64,000 nt of DNA, from NCBI GenBank assembly GCA_016841605.1, contig JAENYV010000008.1, positions 162,138 to 226,137 on the forward strand, written 5' to 3'. Source of the stretch: Dethiobacter alkaliphilus (GTDB taxonomy: Bacteria; Bacillota; Dethiobacteria; DTU022; UBA8154). Positions 41,516 through 48,868 of the stretch are shown one piece after another. Made by a program: the position numbers and the translations under genes. Under the pieces are notes generated by a model. That model made no database searches and had not been told where the DNA came from. It worked only from the letters and a program-made list of their open reading frames with translations. Within the stretch, counting starts at the first letter, position 1. The number at the start of each line of letters is the position of its first letter.

Positions 41516-41713
41516 TACCTTAAGTAAGTAGAGACCTAATTTTTTTTCATGTTTTGCCCCTGGACTTGAGACTTTAGACTGATTTTCAAAAAGGATTTTA
41601 CAAAATGATGCAGAATACTTCAAATAAGTCTTACTCCAGCCTGGAAACGTATTAAACTTTTTTTGTTTACCGGGCCGGTGATCTACGGTATGGGTTCGGA
41701 GGGAATATTAAAT

Positions 41714-42748
41714 ATGGAAGAGCTAAAGACTGTCAAAGATGTTGGTAATTTCAAGGTAAAAGAAGGACGAGTATTTTATAGCGCAACTCATGAAGAAATT
41801 ATTAACGGAGCAACGTCCGATCTTTATTTTGTCCGTACCCGGGAACTTTTGTCTCATGCCGGTAGAGAAAGTACCCATGTGGTAGCGGAAATTTTTTCGA
41901 CCCGGTCCGGTGTACTTTGCGGAACAGAAGAGGCTCTCCGTATGCTGGGTGGAAAAAAAGTATCTCTCTGGGCTGTCCCCGAGGGGGAAGAAATACAGTC
42001 GAAAGATGTTATTATGCGCATCGATGGTCCTTATGACGAGTTTGCTATGTATGAAACGTCACTTCTGGGAATACTGGCCAGTTCAAGCGGATGGGCTACG
42101 GCAGCGAGAGAGTGTAAAAAAGCCGCGGGAGGTAAACCTGTTTATTGTTTTGGGGCACGCCATCTCCATCCGGCTGTAGCACCCGTTATGGAGAGAGCGG
42201 CAATTATTGGGGGAGTCGATAATTGCAGTTGCATTTTGGGGGCAAAACTTTTGGGAAAGGAGCCGATTGGGACAGTTCCTCATGCCGCGGTTCTTATTAT
42301 TGGGGATACGGTCGAGACGGCTCTTCTTTATGATAAGGTCATGCCCGCAGATTCTCCCCGTATCATCCTTGTCGATACCTTTAAAGATGAAGCCGAAGAA
42401 ACACTCCGGGTGGCGGAAGCTTTGGGGCAGCGACTGGACGGAGTGAGGCTGGATACCCCTGGAGAGAGAGGCGGTGTTACTCAGGGTCTGGTTCAGGAAA
42501 TAAGAGCCCGCCTGGATCAAAAAGGCTTTCAAAACGTGAAGCTTTTTGTCTCTGGAGGTATAAACCCGGAACGTATTGCCGGCCTTTCTGAAGCCGGTGC
42601 GGATGCCTTCGGTGTCGGAAGTTTTATTTCTTCGGCCCATCCAATCGATATGACCATGGATGTAAAAGAAATAGAGGGGCGTCCTTTGGCGAAGAGAGGC
42701 CGCATACCCGGAATTACTACAAATCCGCGATTGGTGCGTTATCGTTAA
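41714..42748 (+). CDS. Nicotinate phosphoribosyltransferase family protein
   Basis: A 344-residue NAPRTase-family protein: THEEIINGATSDLYFVRTRE near the N terminus, GARHLHPAVAPVMERAAIIGG-type central region, GTVPHAAVLIIGDT, ILVDTFKDEAEETLRVAE and FVSGGINPERIAGLSEAGAD, GVGSFISSAHPIDMTMDVKE for phosphate binding. It should join nicotinate and PRPP to give nicotinate mononucleotide for NAD salvage. PRPP synthase is encoded at 45991. ATG 41714 is preferred (GGAGGG 10 bases upstream) over TTG 41663. Its place between the SASP gene and ispE is not the Bacillus order. Confidence 0.9.
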   Translation: MEELKTVKDVGNFKVKEGRVFYSATHEEIINGATSDLYFVRTRELLSHAGRESTHVVAEIFSTRSGVLCGTEEALRMLGGKKVSLWAVPEGEEIQSKDVIMRIDGPYDEFAMYETSLLGILASSSGWATAARECKKAAGGKPVYCFGARHLHPAVAPVMERAAIIGGVDNCSCILGAKLLGKEPIGTVPHAAVLIIGDTVETALLYDKVMPADSPRIILVDTFKDEAEETLRVAEALGQRLDGVRLDTPGERGGVTQGLVQEIRARLDQKGFQNVKLFVSGGINPERIAGLSEAGADAFGVGSFISSAHPIDMTMDVKEIEGRPLAKRGRIPGITTNPRLVRYR

Positions 42749-42750
42749 CA

Positions 42751-43635
42751 ATGGGTATAAAAATATTGTCTCATGCCAAAATAAATCTTACTCTGGAGAT
42801 TCTTTACCGGCGTTCCGATAGTTTTCACCAGTTGGAAACCGTAATGCAGGAACTCAAGCTTGCCGATACTCTTTATCTGGAGGAGGTGCCCGGGGGGAAA
42901 ATTGCTTTGACTTGCGACCATCCCCTCGTGCCTGCGGATGGAAGTAACCTGGCCTGCCGGGCTGCGGCTTGCTTTCAGTCCAGGTATGCCCCAGGTAAAG
43001 GGGTTAAAATTTTTTTGAAAAAAAAGATTCCCGTAGCTGCCGGTTTAGGTGGGGGAAGCAGCAATGCAGCAGCTGTTTTAAAAGGTCTGCAAATTCTGTG
43101 GGATATACCCTTAAAGGAAGAGGCTCTAGAGGAAATGGCCGCACACCTTGGTTCAGATGTTTCGTTTTTCCTGTACGGAGGGACGGCTCTGGCTACAGGG
43201 CGCGGTGAACTGGTAAGGCCGCTGCCTCCATTTCCCAGCGTAAAGGTTCTGCTGGTTTCTCCGGCTAATCTTATGCTTTCTACCGCCAGGGTTTACGGTG
43301 CCCATGTTCCGGACAAACTATCAAAAGAGAGAACAAAAGAATTTGTCCGGATTTTAGAAAATGAAAAAGAAGTAAATTTGCTTCAGTTACTGGATCTGCT
43401 GACTAATGATCTGGAAAAAGCAGCCTTTTCTTTGGAAAAAGATATTTTTCTTTTAAAAAAGCAACTGCAGAGTTATGGCTTTACCGTGTTGCTCTCAGGA
43501 AGCGGCCCCACTGTTTTTGCCCTTTCGCCCGAGGAGGAGAGACTCGAACGAGCATGTAAAGAGTTGTCCGGCCGGGGGTATAATGCAATTTTGACGGAGA
43601 CAAAGGGGGGGCAGAAAAAAGATTTATTTTCTTAG
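42751..43635 (+). CDS. ispE: 4-diphosphocytidyl-2-C-methyl-D-erythritol kinase
   Basis: A 294-residue GHMP kinase. Start motif ILSHAKINLTLEILYRRSD, the ATP loop KIPVAAGLGGGSSNAAAVL and C-terminal VLLSGSGPTVFALS are all present. It phosphorylates CDP-ME in the non-mevalonate isoprenoid pathway. It starts 2 bases after the phosphoribosyltransferase stop, so the two are coupled. Confidence 0.97.
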   Translation: MGIKILSHAKINLTLEILYRRSDSFHQLETVMQELKLADTLYLEEVPGGKIALTCDHPLVPADGSNLACRAAACFQSRYAPGKGVKIFLKKKIPVAAGLGGGSSNAAAVLKGLQILWDIPLKEEALEEMAAHLGSDVSFFLYGGTALATGRGELVRPLPPFPSVKVLLVSPANLMLSTARVYGAHVPDKLSKERTKEFVRILENEKEVNLLQLLDLLTNDLEKAAFSLEKDIFLLKKQLQSYGFTVLLSGSGPTVFALSPEEERLERACKELSGRGYNAILTETKGGQKKDLFS

Positions 43636-43643
43636 CAGGACAG

Positions 43644-43686
43644 CGCTTGGGATGCTTGGAGCGCTCGGTCAAAGCCCGGACCGGTG
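43644..43686 (+). repeat. Partial relative of repeat D downstream of ispE
   Basis: GCGCTCGGTCAAAGCCCGG (43661-43679) and the following ACCGGTG match GCGCTCGGGCAAAGCACCGG plus ACCGGTG at 57480-57506 with two differences. The segment also contains AAAGC...GCTTT around CCGGACCGG, so it can form a hairpin and might act as a weak terminator between ispE and the next gene. Confidence 0.55.
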
Positions 43687-43749
43687 CTTTACAAAATTGA
43701 AAATGCTGAATATAGTAGATTATGGCAGATAAAAGGGCGGAGGATGCTA

Positions 43750-44493
43750 ATGATTGATTGTGTGATTCTGGCCGGCGGGGGAAGCAGTGCCCTGACCCGT
43801 CAGGAAGGAGTTTCCAACAAAGCTTTATTAAAAATTGGTGGAAAGGAAATGGTTCGTTTTGTCCTGGATGTCTATGGGCAGTTGGACGAGATCGGCAGGG
43901 TGGTTCTGGTTGGTCCGGAAGGGGAAATGTCCTTTTTAAAAAAGGATTATTCTCTTGAAATTCTGCCTGAAAGTAATTCTCTCATGGGGAACCTGCTTCT
44001 GGCCAACCGGTTTCTAAAAACGGAAAATCACTTGCTGATCAGTTCTGCAGATACTCCAATGTTATCTACCCGTGCGGTTTTGGATTTTATTCGGCAGTGT
44101 CGTCCTTTTGATTATGATTTTTATTATCCCATTGTCGAACAAGGGGAGAGTGAAAAGGTCTTTCCGGGGGAAAAACGGACATTCATTGCCTTAAAGGAGG
44201 GCACTTTTACAGGGGGTAATCTTTTTTTGGTTAATTCCGCTGCTATTGAACCTTCGGCTCCCGTTGTGGAGAAATTTCTGGAATACCGAAAAAAACCTTT
44301 AAAAATGGCTTCTCTTTTAGGGACGGGGTTTATCTTCAGCATGTTGATGAAAAGCCTCTCTCTTTCCCAACTGGAAAAGCGTTTTTCCAGCCTGTTGAAG
44401 ATCAGAGCAAAGGCTGTCATCAGTTCCTTTCCCGGAATCGGTTTTGATGTGGATAAGCCCTCTGATCTGGAACTAATCCGCCGGAAATTGTAA
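43750..44493 (+). CDS. MobA-like nucleotidyltransferase (NTP_transf_3 type)
   Basis: A 247-residue protein with the nucleotidyltransferase N terminus DCVILAGGGSSALTRQEGVS then NKALLKIGGKEM, and a metal-binding LLISSADTPMLST. ATG 43750 has GGCGGAGG 6 bases upstream. The substrate is unknown; the fold is shared by molybdenum cofactor guanylyltransferases and sugar-nucleotide pyrophosphorylases. It lies directly before glmU. In Bacillus this interval holds purR, yabJ and spoVG, none of which is seen here. Confidence 0.8.
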   Translation: MIDCVILAGGGSSALTRQEGVSNKALLKIGGKEMVRFVLDVYGQLDEIGRVVLVGPEGEMSFLKKDYSLEILPESNSLMGNLLLANRFLKTENHLLISSADTPMLSTRAVLDFIRQCRPFDYDFYYPIVEQGESEKVFPGEKRTFIALKEGTFTGGNLFLVNSAAIEPSAPVVEKFLEYRKKPLKMASLLGTGFIFSMLMKSLSLSQLEKRFSSLLKIRAKAVISSFPGIGFDVDKPSDLELIRRKL

Positions 44494-44523
44494 AGCTCAG
44501 AAATAAAGGGGGAAGAGAATAAA

Positions 44524-45900
44524 ATGGAAAAACCCTGGGCTGTAATTTTAGCTGCGGGGGCGGGAACCCGTATGAACTCATCCTTACCCAAGGTCCTGCA
44601 CCGCTTATGCGGTAAACCGCTTCTCTGGTATGTTTTAGCATCTACACAGGATTTATCGGATAGGCAGGTTTTTGTTACCGGTTTTGGGTCCGAACAGGTG
44701 AGAGGATATTTTGGGGAGCAGTATTTATATGTTCAGCAGGAACGGCAACTGGGAACCGGACATGCACTGCAGAAAGCACTGCCTTATCTTCCGGATCAGG
44801 GAGAAGTCCTGGTTCTTTGCGGGGATACCCCCCTCCTGGAAGAAAGAACCCTGCATGAGCTTCTTGACGTTCACCGTAAAAACGAGGCTGCCGCGACAGT
44901 TCTTACCGCATTCCTGGCAGATCCTACAGGGTATGGTCGCGTTATCCGGGGCCCTGAAGGCCGGGTAGAAGAGATCGTGGAAGAACTCCATGCTAACGCA
45001 GGACAGAGGATTGTGCAGGAAATTAACACGGGCAGTTATTGTTTTGATCTTCGTGCACTGAAAAAATTACTTCCTGATTTGCGCATCAATTCTCAGAAAG
45101 GGGAATACTACCTGACGGATTTGATCCCTTTGTTGCTGAAATCCGGCTTGAGGGTGGAAGCATGTCCGGTGGGAGAGCCACGCTTTGCTCTGGGAATAAA
45201 TAACCATGTTCAGCTGTCGGAAGCTGCGGCTATTATGCGGCAGAGGATTAACGAGAAACTGATGCAAGGCGGCGTGGCAATGATGGATCCGTCCTCTGTC
45301 TATATTGATGCAGGGGTGGAAGTGGAACGGGATACGTTTATTTATCCACAGACGATTCTCGAAGGGGAGACGAAAGTCGGACAGGGTTGTCGTTTGGGGC
45401 CGGGTACTCATCTGATCGATACCTGCGTAGAGGCCGGAGTTGTCTGCCGACAGTCCGTGGTGATGGAAAGCCGGCTTTGCGAAGGGGCGCAGGTTGGTCC
45501 CTTTGCCAATATTCGACCGGGGAGTGTGATCGGCCCCGCGGTAAAAATCGGGGATTTTGTGGAGGTAAAAAACAGTACTATCGGCGAGGGAAGCAAGGTT
45601 CCCCATCTCAGTTATGTGGGAGATACCCGGATAGGAACCGGTGTAAACATGGGTGCCGGGAGTATTGTAGTTAATTATGACGGGAGAAAGAAGCATCAGA
45701 CTATTATTGAAGAAGGGGCTTTTATCGGCTGCAACAGTAACCTGGTAGCCCCGTTGACCGTCGGAAAGGGCGCCTTTATCGGGGCCGGTTCCACTATCAG
45801 CAAGAATGTACCGGCCTATGCCATGGCCATTGCCCGCAGCAAACAGGAGAACAGGGACGGTCTTGCGGGGAGATTCCTCGGAAAAAAAGAAAAAAAATAG
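44524..45900 (+). CDS. glmU: Bifunctional UDP-GlcNAc pyrophosphorylase / GlcN-1-P acetyltransferase
   Basis: A 458-residue GlmU. The N-terminal uridyltransferase has LAAGAGTRMNSSLPKVLHRL and LCGDTPLLEERTLHELL. The C-terminal half is a left-handed beta helix with hexapeptide repeats and the acetyltransferase motifs RPGSVIGPAVKIGDFVEVKN, SYVGDTRIGTGVNMGAGSIV. It makes UDP-N-acetylglucosamine for wall synthesis. It precedes prs as in most Firmicutes. Confidence 0.98.
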   Translation: MEKPWAVILAAGAGTRMNSSLPKVLHRLCGKPLLWYVLASTQDLSDRQVFVTGFGSEQVRGYFGEQYLYVQQERQLGTGHALQKALPYLPDQGEVLVLCGDTPLLEERTLHELLDVHRKNEAAATVLTAFLADPTGYGRVIRGPEGRVEEIVEELHANAGQRIVQEINTGSYCFDLRALKKLLPDLRINSQKGEYYLTDLIPLLLKSGLRVEACPVGEPRFALGINNHVQLSEAAAIMRQRINEKLMQGGVAMMDPSSVYIDAGVEVERDTFIYPQTILEGETKVGQGCRLGPGTHLIDTCVEAGVVCRQSVVMESRLCEGAQVGPFANIRPGSVIGPAVKIGDFVEVKNSTIGEGSKVPHLSYVGDTRIGTGVNMGAGSIVVNYDGRKKHQTIIEEGAFIGCNSNLVAPLTVGKGAFIGAGSTISKNVPAYAMAIARSKQENRDGLAGRFLGKKEKK

Positions 45901-45990
45901 CAGGAAAAATTACATCCTGTAGAGAACCCTAACCTGCTGGTGATCTTCTCCAACAAAGACGTGAGAGACCATTATGGGAGGGTTAAAAAA

Positions 45991-46935
45991 TTGGCATCAG
46001 AAAAAGAAATAAAAATCTTCACAGGGACTTCAAACATTGCTCTGGCTAAGAATGTGGCGGAATTTATCGGAATCCCCCTGGGCCTTTCCGAAATTACCCG
46101 GTTCAGCGATGGAGAGAGTTCTGTTTATATCGGTGAGAGCGTCAGGGGAAATGATGTTTTCGTTATCCAGTCCCTCTGTAATCCCGTTAATAATCATCTA
46201 GTTGAACTGCTTATTTTTATTGATGCTCTCAAGAGAGCTTCTGCCGGGAGAATTAATGCCGTCATTCCCTATTATGGTTATGCCCGTCAGGACCGCAAGA
46301 TGAAAGCCCGTGACCCCATTACCGCCAAACTGATCGCTGATCTTATTTCCCGGGCCGGAGCGGAGAGAGTCATGTGCATGGATCTCCATGCCGGTCAGAT
46401 CCAGGGGTTTTTTGATATTCCTGTCGACCATCTTCTGGCAATTCCTATCCTGGCCCGTTATTTGAAACAAAAAGAAATTCGAAATGGTGTAGTCGTTTCT
46501 CCGGACTTGGGGGGAGTTACCAGGGCTCGCGATCTGGCAGGCCGACTGGGTATGCCCCTGGCTATCATCGACAAAAGACGGCCGGAGCCCAATGTGGCTG
46601 AGATTATGAATATTATTGGTGATGTGCGGGATAGGGAAGCAATCATGATCGACGATTTAATTGACACCGCGGGAACTATTACCCAGGGTGCGGAGGAACT
46701 GATGAAAAGGGGAGCTATCTCTGTCTATGCGTGCTGTACACATCCTGTCTTATCCGGACCGGCCAGAGAGCGGGTGCAGAAATCGGATATTCGGGAATTA
46801 GTGGTTACCGATACTATTCCTCTGCAGAATTCTCTTAAGATGGATAAAATTACGGTTCTTTCCGTTGCCTGCCTGATCGGTGACGCTATCAAGAGAGTGC
46901 ACAAGGATCTATCTTTGAGCGTGCTTTTTGAATAA
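45991..46935 (+). CDS. prs: Ribose-phosphate pyrophosphokinase (PRPP synthase)
   Basis: A 314-residue Prs, the normal family length. TTG 45991 has GGGAGGG 8 bases upstream and gives [19 protein letters not shown]; the longer GTG 45940 start is less likely. Motifs: [39 protein letters not shown], the ribose-5-phosphate loop [19 protein letters not shown]. It makes PRPP from ATP and ribose-5-phosphate, feeding purines, pyrimidines and the NAD salvage enzyme upstream. Confidence 0.98.
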   Translation: MASEKEIKIFTGTSNIALAKNVAEFIGIPLGLSEITRFSDGESSVYIGESVRGNDVFVIQSLCNPVNNHLVELLIFIDALKRASAGRINAVIPYYGYARQDRKMKARDPITAKLIADLISRAGAERVMCMDLHAGQIQGFFDIPVDHLLAIPILARYLKQKEIRNGVVVSPDLGGVTRARDLAGRLGMPLAIIDKRRPEPNVAEIMNIIGDVRDREAIMIDDLIDTAGTITQGAEELMKRGAISVYACCTHPVLSGPARERVQKSDIRELVVTDTIPLQNSLKMDKITVLSVACLIGDAIKRVHKDLSLSVLFE

Positions 46936-47029
46936 TGATTGAATAATGAGCAAATATATGCTAATATAGTCAACCTTAGGAGGTGTTTTCACCGGCAAGA
47001 GAGCCGGCTATCTTATGGAGCGAGTAAAG

Positions 47030-47647
47030 ATGGAAGCATTACCCAGAGTTAAAGAGTCAAAATCAAATATTAAAGTACTGCGGAAAGAGGGATATGTTCC
47101 TGCTGTGGTCTACGGCCGCGGGACGGATCCTGTGTTGCTGTCACTTGACGGATCATTTTTGAGGAAGGTTCTTAATACCTCGGCAGGAGCAAATGTTCTG
47201 CTTGATCTGCAGATTAAAGGAGAAAGCGGATCATCCAGGGAGACGGTGATGATCAAAGAACTGCACAGGCATCCGGTGCAAAAAGATTTGTTTCTTCATG
47301 CCGACTTGATTCGTATTTCTTTTGATGAGAAACTTGAGGTATCAGTACCTCTGAACTTTACCGGAGAACCGGAAGGGGTTCGTAGCGGCGGAGTTTTCCA
47401 GGTGCAGCTCAGAGAAATTAGAGTTAAATGTCTACCTGGCGATATTCCACAGTCTCTTGAGGTTTCTGTGGAAGAAATGAAAGTCGGCGATGTCCTGACA
47501 GTTGCCGGTTTAGCATTGCCCGCAGGTGTAGAATTACTTGAAGAGACGGACGAGATTATAGCCTCTGTGACAACTCCTCAGGCGGTAGAAGAACCGGTGG
47601 ATGGAGAAGAAGCTAAAGCGCCGGAACAGGAAGAAACAGAAGGGTAA
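47030..47647 (+). CDS. rplY: 50S ribosomal protein L25 / general stress protein Ctc
   Basis: A 205-residue L25 of the long CTC type: an N-terminal 5S rRNA-binding domain (SNIKVLRKEGYVPAVVYGRG) and the C-terminal TL5 beta domain (VPLNFTGEPEGVRSGGVFQV), with an acidic tail. ATG 47030 has GGAG 9 bases upstream; ATG 47015 is also in frame but lacks an SD. A strong AGGAGGTG at 46978-46985 is separated from both ATGs by a CCGGC/GCCGG hairpin. The order prs-ctc-pth is conserved. Confidence 0.93.
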   Translation: MEALPRVKESKSNIKVLRKEGYVPAVVYGRGTDPVLLSLDGSFLRKVLNTSAGANVLLDLQIKGESGSSRETVMIKELHRHPVQKDLFLHADLIRISFDEKLEVSVPLNFTGEPEGVRSGGVFQVQLREIRVKCLPGDIPQSLEVSVEEMKVGDVLTVAGLALPAGVELLEETDEIIASVTTPQAVEEPVDGEEAKAPEQEETEG

Positions 47648-47724
47648 TGATAGCGCTGCGCCTTCCGGGTTTTCCCTTTTCTTTCTTCATCCGCAGAAAA
47701 AAAGCAAACGATGGAGGGGTACCC

Positions 47725-48324
47725 TTGTTTCTGGTGGTCGGGCTGGGTAATCCCGGTCCCGAGTATGCGCGTACCCGGCATAATGCTGGCTTTCTGGTTA
47801 TTGATGAACTGGCCTCCCGTTGCAGAACCAGGTTGAGGGAGATTAAGTTTGAATCTTATTTTGCCCGAACTGTTCTGGCAAGAACGAATCTGATCCTGGC
47901 TAAACCCCTGACATATATGAATCGTAGCGGGGTGGCAGTGGCCGGACTCATGCGTCATTTCTCCATTGTTCCGGAACAGTTACTCATCATTTACGATGAC
48001 ATGGATCTTTCACCGGGCAGAATACGCCTGCGTCCTGCAGGGGGAAGCGGGGGGCACAAAGGGGTTAGTTCGATTATTGCCCATCTGGGAAGCGAGCAGT
48101 TTCCCCGGTTGCGCCTCGGTATCGGACGGGAAGAAAAACAAAAAAGAGCAGAAACAAGGGAGCAGCAGGTTATCTCCCATGTTCTATCTTCTTTTCAACC
48201 GGAAGAAGAAATCGTAATGCAGGAGGCGGTGCAGGCTGCTGCCGATGCTGTAGAAGTCTTTCTTCAGAAGGGAATAGAGGTCGCCATGAACAGGTTTAAC
48301 GCATTTTTTTCCGAAACTGAATAA
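47725..48324 (+). CDS. pth: Peptidyl-tRNA hydrolase
   Basis: A 199-residue Pth. TTG 47725 with GGAGGGG 5 bases upstream gives the family start MFLVVGLGNPGPEYARTRHN, with catalytic H19 and N9. Other motifs are AKPLTYMNRSGVAVAGLMRH, IYDDMDLSPGRIRLRPAGGS and HKGVSSIIAHLGSEQFPRLR. It releases peptides from prematurely dropped tRNAs. The frame is open back to the rplY stop, but that extension is not needed. Confidence 0.97.
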   Translation: MFLVVGLGNPGPEYARTRHNAGFLVIDELASRCRTRLREIKFESYFARTVLARTNLILAKPLTYMNRSGVAVAGLMRHFSIVPEQLLIIYDDMDLSPGRIRLRPAGGSGGHKGVSSIIAHLGSEQFPRLRLGIGREEKQKRAETREQQVISHVLSSFQPEEEIVMQEAVQAAADAVEVFLQKGIEVAMNRFNAFFSETE

Positions 48325-48335
48325 ACTTGTTGCAT

Positions 48336-48365
48336 TTGAGAAATTAACTATTATGGAGATATAAT
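48336..48365 (+). promoter_or_regulatory. Sigma-A-type promoter between pth and fin
   Basis: TTGAGA (48336-48341), 18 bases, TATAAT (48360-48365). Transcription would start near 48372 and run at once into the hairpin terminator at 48382-48409, giving an RNA of only about 35-40 bases unless read through. Confidence 0.5.
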
Positions 48366-48381
48366 ATAGGTATGATAGAGG

Positions 48382-48409
48382 AGAAGGCTTTGGCAGGCCT
48401 TCTTTTTTT
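48382..48409 (+). terminator. Rho-independent terminator between pth and fin
   Basis: AGAAGGC (48382-48388) pairs with GCCTTCT (48397-48403) around TTTGGCAG, followed by a T tract. It ends the ispE-pth unit and any RNA from the promoter at 48336. Confidence 0.8.
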
Positions 48410-48494
48410 GCTTTTTAAAGCAATCTTCGCTGTGGTGTTAGTATAATTTTCTTTTGTCACTGCTAGAATATAAGTAGTAAAAGAGGTGCAAAAA

Positions 48495-48716
48495 ATGAAA
48501 GTTACTTATGTCTGTGATATCTGCGGTCTACCCCAGGAAACGATTGAGATCGAAGAAGTCGACATGGAAAAACTGGGGTTAAATACGTTGACGTCCAGAG
48601 AGAAGGAAGATATAATTAAATATAATGAAAGTCAGGGTTTGATCCTTTATACTCTTTGTTCCAATTGTTTTTCCGAGAAAGTTTTTCCGGAAGGAGAAGG
48701 GACTTATATTTTTTAA
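48495..48716 (+). CDS. fin: Anti-sigma-F factor Fin family protein
   Basis: A 73-residue zinc-ribbon-like protein with two Cys pairs: C7-x2-C10 (VCDICG) and the C-terminal CSNC. Between them LGLNTLTSREKEDIIKYNES matches the Fin (YabK) pattern. Fin inhibits sigma-F late in forespore development to allow the handover to sigma-G. Its place between pth and mfd is the same as in Bacillus. ATG 48495 has AGAGGTG 6 bases upstream. Confidence 0.87.
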   Translation: MKVTYVCDICGLPQETIEIEEVDMEKLGLNTLTSREKEDIIKYNESQGLILYTLCSNCFSEKVFPEGEGTYIF

Positions 48717-48868
48717 TTGTGAAAAAAGACACATGATCCTTTATATAATTCAGTGGGGGAGGGTATAATGGGCCCCTATTGAATATTGAGCGAAGTGAGT
48801 TCGCTCTCGATCCACCAGTAGTTTTCATCGCTGGAGGATTTATTTTTAACGGGGAGGTTTTTTGAATA

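Noticed and set aside
48788-48806. GAGCGAA-GTGAG-TTCGCTC hairpin before mfd as a terminator or T-box leader
   Set aside because: There is no T tract and no T-box specifier or antiterminator sequence nearby; left as an unexplained hairpin.
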